This document shows positions 17,796 to 30,350 of a DNA stretch of 64,000 bases, one piece after another. Within the stretch, counting starts at the first letter, position 1; each line of letters begins with the position of its first letter. This stretch comes from Qipengyuania sp. YIM B01966. GTDB taxonomy: Bacteria > Pseudomonadota > Alphaproteobacteria > Sphingomonadales > Sphingomonadaceae. The stretch spans positions 1 through 64,000 of the forward strand of contig NZ_JADMNM010000009.1 in assembly GCF_016461955.1 (NCBI RefSeq), read 5' to 3'. A program made the translations under genes and the position numbers. The notes beneath the pieces were generated by a model. That model ran no database searches. It was given only the letters and a program-made list of their open reading frames with translations, and had not been told where the DNA came from.

Positions 17796-18493
17796 AACGA
17801 GGGGTGAGGGGCATTGCCGGCATCGCCAGCGTGGCGGCGCTGCTCGCCGGGTGCCAGACGGTGCCATCCAACCCGGCCCTGCCATCGGGCGCCGCCGCCT
17901 ACGAAGCAATTCCCGTTTCCAGCCCGGAGGGCCACCAACTGGCTGACCGGATCGGCCCAGGCGATGTGCTGGCGATCACGGTGCTCGAGGAGCCCGAGCT
18001 GAGCTTTGACCGCATCACCGTGGACCAGCGCGGCCAGTTCCAGATGCCGCTGATCGGCGCGGTCGCCGCGGCCGGGCTCGACCCCGATTCGCTGGCCCGC
18101 ACGCTGACCGAGCGGCTCGGCGCGCGCTATCTGCGCAATCCGCGCGTGGCGGTGAATCTGGTCGAAAGCGCCGCGCGCACGGTGGTGGTCGAAGGCGAGG
18201 TCGAGCAGCCGGGCATCTATCCGGTCACCGGCCGGCTGACGCTGCTCGGCGCGCTGGCGCTGGCGCGCAGCCCGACCGACCTCGCCCGGCGCGACGAGAT
18301 CTTCGTCTTCCGCAATCAGGGCACCGAGCGGATCGGCGCGCGCTTCGACCTGGCGCAATTGCGCAGCGGGCTGGTGGCCGATCCACAAATCCTGCCGGGC
18401 GACACGGTTGTGGTCGGCCATTCCGCGCGGCGGGCGCTGGTGCAGGATTTCCTGCGCGCGGCGCCGCTGATCAATGTCTTCACGATCCTCTGA
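17792..18493 (+). CDS. Polysaccharide biosynthesis/export lipoprotein (Wza-like)
   Basis: Outer-membrane export component of the Wza/OPX family. A lipoprotein signal peptide (RGIAGIASVAALLAGC) is followed by the polysaccharide-export domain (LADRIGPGDVLAITVLEEPE, VDQRGQFQMPLIGAVAAAG, RNPRVAVNLVESAARTV) and an SLBB-like repeat (VEGEVEQPGIYPVTGRL). At 233 residues it is shorter than E. coli Wza, as in many alphaproteobacterial OPX proteins. The ATG overlaps the upstream polymerase stop (ATGA), and the 3' end overlaps the tyrosine kinase frame, giving a tight polymerase / OPX / kinase operon. Confidence 0.9.
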   Translation: MKRGVRGIAGIASVAALLAGCQTVPSNPALPSGAAAYEAIPVSSPEGHQLADRIGPGDVLAITVLEEPELSFDRITVDQRGQFQMPLIGAVAAAGLDPDSLARTLTERLGARYLRNPRVAVNLVESAARTVVVEGEVEQPGIYPVTGRLTLLGALALARSPTDLARRDEIFVFRNQGTERIGARFDLAQLRSGLVADPQILPGDTVVVGHSARRALVQDFLRAAPLINVFTIL

Positions 18494-20702
18494 CGGGCCT
18501 GCCGTGACCGAGAGCGCAATATCTGGCCCTTCAAATGGCCCTGCCGCGCCGCCGCAATCTTATCCGGGCCCCGGGGGGTCGTGGTTCGACTGGCCCTATC
18601 TCGCCGCTTTGGTGCGCCGCAACTGGTGGCTGATCGCGCTGCTGATCGGCGGCGCGCTGGCAGTGGCGGTCGCGGCAACGCTGCTGACCCGGCCGGTCTA
18701 TACCGCCACCGCGACCATCCAGGTCAACGAGACGGTGCCGAGCGTGGTCGGCGAACAGGATGCCGAGACCGAGGCCAATACCTGGGATTACGACCGCTTC
18801 GCGCAGACGCAGGTCGATATCCTCAAGAGCCGGGCGCTGGCCGAACGGGTCGCCAACGCGCTCTCGCTGTCGGGCGATGAAGGCTTCCTGCGCGGGATGG
18901 GCGTCGATCCGGCGGCGATGCCCACCGTGCCGGCGATGCGGCAGACGATCGTCCACGACCTGCTGCAACGCAATATCGCCGTCACCGCGCCACGCGGCAC
19001 GCGGGTGATCCCGATCGCTTTCGAAAGTGGCGATCCGGCGGTCGCCGCGCGGGTCATCAACACCTATGCCGAACAACTGATCGAGGCCAATCTCCAGCGC
19101 AAATATGACAGTTCGGCCTATGCCCGGCGGTTCCTGTCGCAGCAACTGGGCGAGGCCAAGGACAAGCTCGAAATGTCCGAGCGCGACCTCAACGCCTATG
19201 CCCGCCGGCAGGGGCTGGTGCGGCTGGGCGATCCGGCGCAACTGGGCGAGGGCGGCAATGCGGCGGGCAGCGCGGGCAATATCTCTCTGACCAATGCGAG
19301 CCTGGCGCAGGTCAACCAGGCGGCGCTGGCCGCGCGCGCCAGCCGGGTGGTTGCCGAAGGGCGCTGGAACGCGATTTCGGGCGCGCCGCTGTTCAGCCCG
19401 GCAGCGGTGCGCGAGGATCCCACCGTGGCTGCTCTGATGCAGCGCAAGGCTGTGCTTCAGGGCGAGCTGGCGGAAGAACGCGCGCGCCGGCTCGACGCGC
19501 ATCCGGCGGTCCAGGCGAAGCAGGCGGAATTGCGCCAGATCGACAGCCAGCTGACGCGCGCCGCGAACGACGTGCGCCGTTCGATCCGCAGCGACTATGA
19601 CGCGGCGCTGGCCGCCGAACGCCAGCTGGCCGGGCAGGTCGAAACGCTGAAGGGCGCGACGCTGGCCGAACAGGACCGCTCGGTGCAATATGCGCTGCTG
19701 GCGCGCGAGGCGGATACCAACCGCCAGCTCTATGACGAGCTGCTGCAACGCTACAAACAGCTCAATGCCGGCGCCGGGGTGGCGACCAGCAACATCGCCA
19801 TCATCGATCGCGCACGCGTACCCGCGGTGCCGTCTGCGCCCAGCCTGATGCGCAACCTGGCGCTGGCGCTGCTGCTCGGCAGCGCGCTGGCCGCGCTGGC
19901 GCTGTACGCGCGCAACGAGCTCGACCTGTCGGTTCGCGTGCCGGAGGACGTCGAAAGCCGGCTCGGCCTGCCGCTGCTTGGCGTGGTCCCGCTGGCGAAG
20001 GGCGCAGGCGGGGTGGAGACCGCGCTGGCGGACCCGCAATCGCCACTGTCGGAAAGCTATGCCTCGCTGCGCGCCAGCCTGCTGTATGCCACCGCCGACG
20101 GCCTGCCACGCACCCTGCTGGTGACGAGCAGCGCGCCGCATGAAGGCAAATCGACCACTGCGCGCGCACTTGCCGATGGGTTCGCCCGCGGCGGAAAGCG
20201 GGTGGTGCTGGTCGATGCCGATATCCGCCGCCCCTCGCTTCACCGGGCCGCGGGGGCGGACAATGCCGTGGGCCTCACCACCGTGCTGACCGGGCAGGCG
20301 CCGCTGGCCGAGGCGTTGCTGGCAGGCGCGGACAACGCCCCGGCGACACTACCCGCCGGGCCGCCCTCGCCCGCGCCGGGCGAATTGCTCGCCAGCCCGC
20401 GGATGCAGCAGGTGATCGACAGCCTGGCCGACAGCTTCGACCTGGTGGTGATCGATTCGCCGCCAGTGCTCGGCCTGGCCGATGCTCCCACGCTGGCGGT
20501 GCTGGTGGACGGGGTGGTGTTAGTGGTCCAGGCGGGCAAGGCGGATCGCGGCGCGCTGCGCACCGCGCTCAAGCGGCTGCGCGCGTTGCGGCCCATCCTG
20601 CTCGGCGCCGTGCTGACGCGGTTCGATCCGACCGCCGGGGGCAATGCCTATTCGTCCTATTACGGCAATGAGAGCTATGCCTATCGCAACGCCGCCGGCT
20701 GA
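18474..20702 (+). CDS. Polysaccharide co-polymerase with tyrosine autokinase domain (Wzc-like)
   Basis: Inner-membrane regulator of polysaccharide chain length with a cytoplasmic BY-kinase. Order: N-terminal membrane segment (LIALLIGGALAVAVAATLLT), Wzz-type periplasmic domain with long coiled coils (about residues 60-440), second membrane segment (NLALALLLGSALAALALYA), then the kinase with Walker A SAPHEGKSTTA, Walker A' VVLVDADIRRPSLH and Walker B LVVIDSPPVLGLAD. The tail is tyrosine-rich (AYSSYYGNESYAY), the usual autophosphorylation cluster. Length 742. The ATG at 18474 overlaps the OPX gene by 20 bp; a GTG at 18504 just after that gene's stop is a good alternative. Confidence 0.92.
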   Translation: MSSRSSDGPAVTESAISGPSNGPAAPPQSYPGPGGSWFDWPYLAALVRRNWWLIALLIGGALAVAVAATLLTRPVYTATATIQVNETVPSVVGEQDAETEANTWDYDRFAQTQVDILKSRALAERVANALSLSGDEGFLRGMGVDPAAMPTVPAMRQTIVHDLLQRNIAVTAPRGTRVIPIAFESGDPAVAARVINTYAEQLIEANLQRKYDSSAYARRFLSQQLGEAKDKLEMSERDLNAYARRQGLVRLGDPAQLGEGGNAAGSAGNISLTNASLAQVNQAALAARASRVVAEGRWNAISGAPLFSPAAVREDPTVAALMQRKAVLQGELAEERARRLDAHPAVQAKQAELRQIDSQLTRAANDVRRSIRSDYDAALAAERQLAGQVETLKGATLAEQDRSVQYALLAREADTNRQLYDELLQRYKQLNAGAGVATSNIAIIDRARVPAVPSAPSLMRNLALALLLGSALAALALYARNELDLSVRVPEDVESRLGLPLLGVVPLAKGAGGVETALADPQSPLSESYASLRASLLYATADGLPRTLLVTSSAPHEGKSTTARALADGFARGGKRVVLVDADIRRPSLHRAAGADNAVGLTTVLTGQAPLAEALLAGADNAPATLPAGPPSPAPGELLASPRMQQVIDSLADSFDLVVIDSPPVLGLADAPTLAVLVDGVVLVVQAGKADRGALRTALKRLRALRPILLGAVLTRFDPTAGGNAYSSYYGNESYAYRNAAG

Positions 20703-21396
20703 GCGGGCCGGGGGAGGTTCCGGCGCCGCCCGGTTGCTGCTGGCGGGTCTGATGCTGGCCTATGCGCTCGCCGCGCTGGCGAGCGGGATGGAGCGGATGG
20801 CAGCGCAACGCGCCGGGCCGCCGGCCGACCTCGCTACCGCCCGCGCAGGGTTTTCCGCCCAGCCGCTGTCGGCACTGGCCGCCGGCGCGCTCGCCGCAGC
20901 TGAATGGCGCGCGGGGAATGGCGCGATGGCCGAGCGGGTGTTTCGCCACGCAGCGCAGCTTGGCTGGCGCGAGCCGGCGACGCAGCTGTACTGGCTGCAA
21001 GTGGCGGCCGCTGCAGGTGAATGGGGCAATGCCGCCAAGCGCTATGACGCGCTGCTGCGGGTCGATCCGCGCCGCGCAGCGCTGGCGGAACTGGCGGCGC
21101 CGCTGGAAGGGGCAGGCGCGGGTCGCACGTCCCTCGCTCGGCGGATTGCGCTCCGGCCGCACTGGCTCGCCGATTATGCTGACCCGCCGGGGCCGCTGGC
21201 GGAGAGCGCCCTGCTGGCGCGCGCGGCGGTGCTGCGCGAACCGGACGCGCGCGGCGCGCTAGACTGCGGCGTGGCAGCGCGGCTGGGGCGGCGGCTGGTC
21301 GGGGCCGGGCTGGCGCAGGCGGTTGACGGGACGTGGCGGGCGAAAGACGGAACCGTGATGCTCGCCCTGCCGCCCGGTTGTGCGCTGCCCGGCTAG
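20677..21396 (+). CDS. Unknown protein of the polysaccharide module, TPR-like
   Basis: About 239 residues, Ala/Arg/Leu-rich, with one N-terminal hydrophobic segment (RLLLAGLMLAYALAALASG) and helical pairs reminiscent of tetratricopeptide repeats (LSALAAGALAAAEWRAGNGA, YWLQVAAAAGEWGNAAKRYD). Two cysteines occur in the C-terminal part (DCGVAARL and PPGCALPG). The ATG at 20677 lies inside the 3' end of the kinase gene, and the gene ends convergently with ung (4-bp overlap). By position it is the fourth gene of the polymerase/OPX/kinase operon; its role there is unknown. Confidence 0.65.
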   Translation: MPIATPPAERAGGGSGAARLLLAGLMLAYALAALASGMERMAAQRAGPPADLATARAGFSAQPLSALAAGALAAAEWRAGNGAMAERVFRHAAQLGWREPATQLYWLQVAAAAGEWGNAAKRYDALLRVDPRRAALAELAAPLEGAGAGRTSLARRIALRPHWLADYADPPGPLAESALLARAAVLREPDARGALDCGVAARLGRRLVGAGLAQAVDGTWRAKDGTVMLALPPGCALPG

Positions 21397-22106
21397 AGCG
21401 CCCAGTCCACCGTCCCGCGTCCGTGTGCGATTAGAAACGCGTTGGCGCGGCTGAACGGGCGTGAGCCGAAGAACCCGCGATGCGCCGACAGCGGGCTGGG
21501 GTGAGGGGAGCGGATCAACAAATGGCGCCCGCCCTCGGTCACGTCGCGCAATTCCGCGATCCGCGCCGCCTTGGCCTGCGCATGGCTGCCCCACAGCAGG
21601 AACACGCTCGGCGCCGGGGCGGCGGCGATGGCCGCGACCACCGCGTCGGTAATCGCTTCCCACCCCCTGCCCGCATGGCTGCCGGCCTTGCCCGCCTCGA
21701 CCGTCAGGCTGGCATTGAGCAGCAATACGCCCTGCCGGGCCCAGCGCTCGAGATTGCCATGCGCCGGCATCTGCACGCTGCAATCGCTGACCAGTTCGCG
21801 GTAGATATTGGCGAGGCTCGGCGGCGGGCGCACGCCTTCGGGCACGGCAAAGGCGAGCCCCATCGCCTGGCCTGGCCCGTGATAGGGATCCTGCCCGAGG
21901 ATCACCACGCGCACCGCCTCCGGCGGGGTCAATTCCAGCGCGCGCAGCCGCACCCCGCGCAGAGGGTAGATCATGCGGCCCGCCGCCTCCTCGGCCTGCA
22001 GCCACCCGCCCAGCCGCCGCGCTTCGGGCGTGGCCAGCACGGGGCAGAGCACGTTCTGCCACGCCTGGGGCACGTTGGGGGCGGGTTGGTCGCTTGCTGG
22101 CGTCAT
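21393..22106 (-). CDS. ung: Uracil-DNA glycosylase, family 1
   Basis: Removes uracil from DNA to start base-excision repair. The water-activating motif GQDPYHG is intact, preceded by VRVVILGQDP, with PPPSLANIYREL downstream. The uracil-binding LLLNASLTVEAGKAGSHAG and the C-terminal DNA-reading loop HPSPLSAHRGFFGSRPFS are present. The ATG at 22106 gives 237 residues; an upstream ATG at 22130 is possible but adds only eight residues that look non-conserved. Confidence 0.95.
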   Translation of the reverse strand: MTPASDQPAPNVPQAWQNVLCPVLATPEARRLGGWLQAEEAAGRMIYPLRGVRLRALELTPPEAVRVVILGQDPYHGPGQAMGLAFAVPEGVRPPPSLANIYRELVSDCSVQMPAHGNLERWARQGVLLLNASLTVEAGKAGSHAGRGWEAITDAVVAAIAAAPAPSVFLLWGSHAQAKAARIAELRDVTEGGRHLLIRSPHPSPLSAHRGFFGSRPFSRANAFLIAHGRGTVDWAL

Positions 22107-22189
22107 TATGCGCGTAGCTAGCGGCGCCATGCGCGCCGCGCCAGCGCGCCCTTCCCCTCACCCTCCGAACGGCCTAAGGCCAGCGGCAT

Positions 22190-22807
22190 ATGGCAATCCA
22201 TTTTCACGAAGAAGACCTTCCCGAAGGCGTCCTCGCCGCAGGGCCGGTGGCGGTCGATACCGAGACCATGGGCCTCATCACCGGCCGCGACCGGCTGTGC
22301 CTGGTGCAGATCAGCGATGGCGGGGGAGATGAACATCTGGTCCGCTTCGGCCCCGGCAGCGCCTATCACGCGCCCGTGCTGAAGGCGGTGCTGGCTGATC
22401 CCAACCGTCTGAAATTGTATCATTTCGCCCGCTTCGACCTCGCCGCGATAGAGCATTACCTTGGTGTCATGTCAGCGCCCGTCTTCTGCACCAAGATCGC
22501 CAGCAAGCTGACCCGCACCTATACCGACCGGCACGGACTCAAGAACCTCGTTTCCGAACTGCTCGGCCATGAATTGTCGAAGCAGCAGCAAAGCTCGGAC
22601 TGGGGCGCGCCGGTGATTACCGAGGCGCAGCGTGAATATGCCGCTTCTGACGTGCGCTATCTCCACCGGCTGCGCGATGTGTTCGAGGAACGGCTCGCGC
22701 GCGAAGGCCGGCGCGAGATAGCGCAGGCCTGTTTCGACTTCCTCCCCACCCGCGCCCGCCTCGACCTTGCCGGCTGGCCCGAACACGACATCTTCAGCCA
22801 CGCGTAA
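22190..22807 (+). CDS. Ribonuclease D-like 3'-5' exonuclease
   Basis: DEDD-type exonuclease of the RNase D group. Exo I is VAVDTETMGLI (DxE), Exo II is KLYHFARFDLAAIEHYLG, and Exo III is EYAASDVRYLHRLRDVFEER (D plus Y). The tract YTDRHGLKNLVSELLGHELS is characteristic. It has 205 residues and lacks the C-terminal HRDC domains of E. coli RNase D, as in the short alphaproteobacterial version. It sits 24 bp before lptC, so it probably leads the lptC-lptA transcript. The natural substrate (tRNA 3' ends or other RNA) is not known. Confidence 0.88.
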   Translation: MAIHFHEEDLPEGVLAAGPVAVDTETMGLITGRDRLCLVQISDGGGDEHLVRFGPGSAYHAPVLKAVLADPNRLKLYHFARFDLAAIEHYLGVMSAPVFCTKIASKLTRTYTDRHGLKNLVSELLGHELSKQQQSSDWGAPVITEAQREYAASDVRYLHRLRDVFEERLAREGRREIAQACFDFLPTRARLDLAGWPEHDIFSHA

Positions 22808-22831
22808 GCCGCCCCTATATACGCCCATGCC

Positions 22832-23497
22832 ATGCAGCTGACCGACGAAATCGAGACCGCCGAGGCGCGGGCCCAGCGCAGCCGGCGCCGCCGCTTTGCC
22901 GCGCCCGGTGGATCGCACGACCGGCTGGTCCGCTTTCTCGCCGCCGCGCTGCCGATGGGGATCGGGGTAATGGCCGCGCTGATGATCATTTCGCCGCTGA
23001 CCCCGCGCGGCGAGGTCAGCTTCCTGCTCGACCGTAACAAGGCGCGCCAGATCGAGGAACGCCTGCGGGTCGATAATGCGATGTATCGCGGGCAGGACAA
23101 TAGCGGGCGGCCGTTCTCGCTCACCGCGGGCGAGGCGGTCCAGCAATCCTCGGCCGAGGGGATCGTGCGGCTGCGCGATATGGTCGCGCGGATCATCCTG
23201 CCCGAAGGACCGGCAAGGCTGAGCGCGGATGGCGGTCAGTATATCTTGCGTTCCGAGCGGGTCGAGGTCGCCGGCCCCGTACGACTGGAGGCGGCGGACG
23301 GCTACCGAATGACCGCCAGCGGGGTAGCCCTAGACCTGCCGGCCAAGCGGATGGTGGGCAGCGGCGGCGTGTCGGGCGCGGTGCCGGCGGGGACGTTCTC
23401 GGCCGACCGGATCGCGGTCGACATGGAAGCGCGCACCGTCACGCTTGACGGCAATGCGCGGCTCTCGATGATACCGGGCAGATTGGGGACCATGTAA
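22832..23497 (+). CDS. lptC: LPS export system component LptC
   Basis: Bitopic inner-membrane protein that passes lipopolysaccharide from the LptBFG ABC transporter to LptA. It has a basic cytoplasmic N-terminus, one hydrophobic segment (LAAALPMGIGVMAALMIISP) and a periplasmic beta-jellyroll with the LptC pattern (NAMYRGQDNSGRPFSLTAGE, then GGQYILRSERVEVAGPV and SADRIAVDMEARTVTLDGN). Length 221. Its stop overlaps the lptA start by one base (TAATG), a classic coupled pair. Confidence 0.9.
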   Translation: MQLTDEIETAEARAQRSRRRRFAAPGGSHDRLVRFLAAALPMGIGVMAALMIISPLTPRGEVSFLLDRNKARQIEERLRVDNAMYRGQDNSGRPFSLTAGEAVQQSSAEGIVRLRDMVARIILPEGPARLSADGGQYILRSERVEVAGPVRLEAADGYRMTASGVALDLPAKRMVGSGGVSGAVPAGTFSADRIAVDMEARTVTLDGNARLSMIPGRLGTM

Positions 23498-24069
23498 TGC
23501 GCCAGACACTCTTTCGCGATGGCTTGGCCCGCGCCCCGCGCCACGCAGCCCTCGGCTTCGTGCTGACGCTGGGCGCGCTGGCCGGCATCCAGGGCCACGC
23601 GCAGGCGCTGGCGGGGCACAATTCCAACGCCCCGGTCAATTTCGCCGCCGACCGGATCGAATTGCAGGACCGGCAGGAACGCGTGGTGCTGTCGGGCAAT
23701 GTCGAGATTGCGCAGGCCGGGTTGCGGCTGCGTTCGGCGCGCACGCTGGTCAATTACAGCAACGCCGGCAGCCTCGAAATCCAGCGTATTACCGCCACCG
23801 GCGGGGTGACCGTGACGCGCGGGGGCGAATCGGCGCAGGGCGATGTCGCGGTCTATGATTTCAATCGGCGGATCATCACCATGGCCGGCAATGTCCGCCT
23901 GCGCCGCGGCGGCGATGCGCTGAATGGCGGGCGGTTGGTGATCGACCTCGCCAGCGGCGTATCGAGCATCGATGGCAGCGCCGGCGGCTCGTCCGGCGTG
24001 ACGGGCGAGGGCGCGGTCAGCACCGGTTCGGGCCGCGTCACCGGCACCTTTACCGTCCCGCAACGCTAG
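23497..24069 (+). CDS. lptA: LPS transport periplasmic protein LptA
   Basis: Periplasmic bridge protein of the Lpt machine. A signal peptide (HAALGFVLTLGALAGIQGHA) is followed by the OstA-like jellyroll: PVNFAADRIELQDRQERVVL, SGNVEIAQAGLRLRSARTLV, ARGG-type spacer repeats and MAGNVRLRRGGDALNGGRLV. Length 190, typical. It directly follows lptC. The expected lptB (ATPase) does not follow: the next gene is convergent gltD 7 bp away, so lptB must be elsewhere. Confidence 0.9.
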   Translation: MRQTLFRDGLARAPRHAALGFVLTLGALAGIQGHAQALAGHNSNAPVNFAADRIELQDRQERVVLSGNVEIAQAGLRLRSARTLVNYSNAGSLEIQRITATGGVTVTRGGESAQGDVAVYDFNRRIITMAGNVRLRRGGDALNGGRLVIDLASGVSSIDGSAGGSSGVTGEGAVSTGSGRVTGTFTVPQR

Positions 24070-24076
24070 ACCACGC

Positions 24077-25513
24077 TCAGCGCGGCAAAGTGCTTGCGCC
24101 CATCAGCGCCTCGTCCACCGCGCGCGCGGCCTGCCGGCCTTCGCGAATGGCCCACACCACCAGGCTCTGCCCGCGGCGCATATCGCCGCAGCTGAACACG
24201 CCCGGCACGCTGGTTTCGTAGCGCACCGTATCCGCCGCGACATTGCCGCGCGCGTCGAGTTCGACCCCCGCCCGGTCGAGCAGGCCGCGCCGCCTGGGGC
24301 CGGTAAAGCCCATCGCCAGCAGCACCAGATCGGCCGGCAGGATAAAGCTGCTTCCTTCGATCTCGCGCATCGCGCCGCCGGACCATTCGACCCGGACACA
24401 TTCGAGGCCATTCACCGCGCCGCCTTCGCCGACCACGCGCTTGGCCAGAACCGCCCAATCGCGGTCTACCCCTTCCTCGTGGCTGGATGAGGTTCTCAGC
24501 TTGAGCGGCCAATTGGGCCAGGTCAGCGCCTTGTCCTCGCGTTCGGGCGGGCGGGGCATGATTTCGAGCTGGGTGACGCTTTTCGCGCCTTGCCGGTTCG
24601 AGGTGCCGACACAGTCCGAGCCGGTATCCCCGCCGCCAATGACGATGACGTGCTTGTCCTTCGCCGTCAGCGTGCCGCGCGGTGCGGCGCGCAGTTCGTC
24701 ATCGCCGGCATTGCGCTTGTTCTGCTGGGTGAGGAATTCCATAGCCAGTCGCACGCCGGCAAGCTCGGCGCCGGGGATCGACAAGGCGCGCGCCTCTTCC
24801 GCGCCGCCCGCCAGCACCACCGCGTCGAAATTCTCGCGCAGGGCCGAAAACGCGACCTCCACCCCGACCTCGGCGCCGGTGCGGAACTGGACGCCTTCGG
24901 CCTCCATCTGCACCGCGCGGCGGTTGATCAGGTGCTTTTCCATCTTGAAATCGGGGATGCCATAACGGAGCAGCCCGCCGATCCGGTCGGCCTTTTCGAA
25001 CACGGTGACCGCATGGCCGGCGCGGGCGAGTTGCTGCGCGCAGGCGAGGCCCGCCGGCCCCGAACCGATCACGGCCACCGATTTGCCCGTCTGCCGCGCG
25101 GCCGGCTGCGGCACGATCCAGCCTTCGCGCCAACCGCGGTCGACAATGGCGCATTCGATGCTCTTGATGGTCACCGGCTGGTCGATCAGGTTGAGCGTGC
25201 ACGCCGCCTCGCACGGGGCCGGGCAGACCCGGCCGGTAAATTCGGGGAAATTGTTGGTCGAATGGAGCAGCGCCAGCGCTTGTCTCCAGTCCGCCTCGTA
25301 GACCAGATGGTTCCAGTCCGGGATGACATTGTTCACCGGGCAGCCATTGTGGCAATAGGGGATACCGCAATTCATGCACCGGCTGGCCTGTGCGCGCAGC
25401 GCTTCCTCGCTGTGGGGGACGATGAACTCGTTATAATGGCCGAGCCGTTCGCGCGGATCGGTATACGAGCGATCCTGGCGGTCGAGTTCCAGAAAGCCGG
25501 TTTCCTTGCCCAT
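24077..25513 (-). CDS. gltD: Glutamate synthase [NADPH] small subunit
   Basis: FAD/NADPH-binding subunit that supplies electrons to GltB. The N-terminus carries two cysteine clusters for [4Fe-4S] centres ([17 protein letters not shown] and [11 protein letters not shown]). The FAD-binding [20 protein letters not shown] and NADPH-binding [20 protein letters not shown] follow, and the C-terminus has [20 protein letters not shown]. Length 478, typical. It lies 5 bp downstream of gltB on the same strand, so the two subunits are co-transcribed. Confidence 0.95.
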   Translation of the reverse strand: MGKETGFLELDRQDRSYTDPRERLGHYNEFIVPHSEEALRAQASRCMNCGIPYCHNGCPVNNVIPDWNHLVYEADWRQALALLHSTNNFPEFTGRVCPAPCEAACTLNLIDQPVTIKSIECAIVDRGWREGWIVPQPAARQTGKSVAVIGSGPAGLACAQQLARAGHAVTVFEKADRIGGLLRYGIPDFKMEKHLINRRAVQMEAEGVQFRTGAEVGVEVAFSALRENFDAVVLAGGAEEARALSIPGAELAGVRLAMEFLTQQNKRNAGDDELRAAPRGTLTAKDKHVIVIGGGDTGSDCVGTSNRQGAKSVTQLEIMPRPPEREDKALTWPNWPLKLRTSSSHEEGVDRDWAVLAKRVVGEGGAVNGLECVRVEWSGGAMREIEGSSFILPADLVLLAMGFTGPRRRGLLDRAGVELDARGNVAADTVRYETSVPGVFSCGDMRRGQSLVVWAIREGRQAARAVDEALMGASTLPR

Positions 25514-25518
25514 CTGCC

Positions 25519-30153
<4,635 letters not shown>

Positions 30154-30232
30154 GCACGTTCCGTCCTGTCACACCGGGCAGTCGTCAGCCCGGAAATGAA
30201 CCGCAATCTCCGCGCGCAGTGGCGCGGCAAAT

Positions 30233-30244
30233 ATTTCGCGAAAT
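30233..30244. promoter_or_regulatory. Palindrome ATTTCGCGAAAT upstream of gltB
   Basis: A perfect 12-bp palindrome 80 bp upstream of the gltB start, in the 197-bp intergenic stretch between gltB and the preceding membrane-protein gene. It is flanked by a wider, imperfect pair (AACCGCA at about 30199 and TGCGGTT at 30244). It could be an operator for gltB or part of a hairpin. I do not recognise it as a known site, and nothing else gene-like is in the gap. Confidence 0.35.
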
Positions 30245-30350
30245 GCGGTTGTGGCGACAGGATATGCGTTTTGCAACTGCGAACGGTCGCGTCGCCTGTC
30301 GGTTTTGCGTTGACCCGCGGAAAGCTGCGCTTGGTCGGCGCTGGCGGGGC

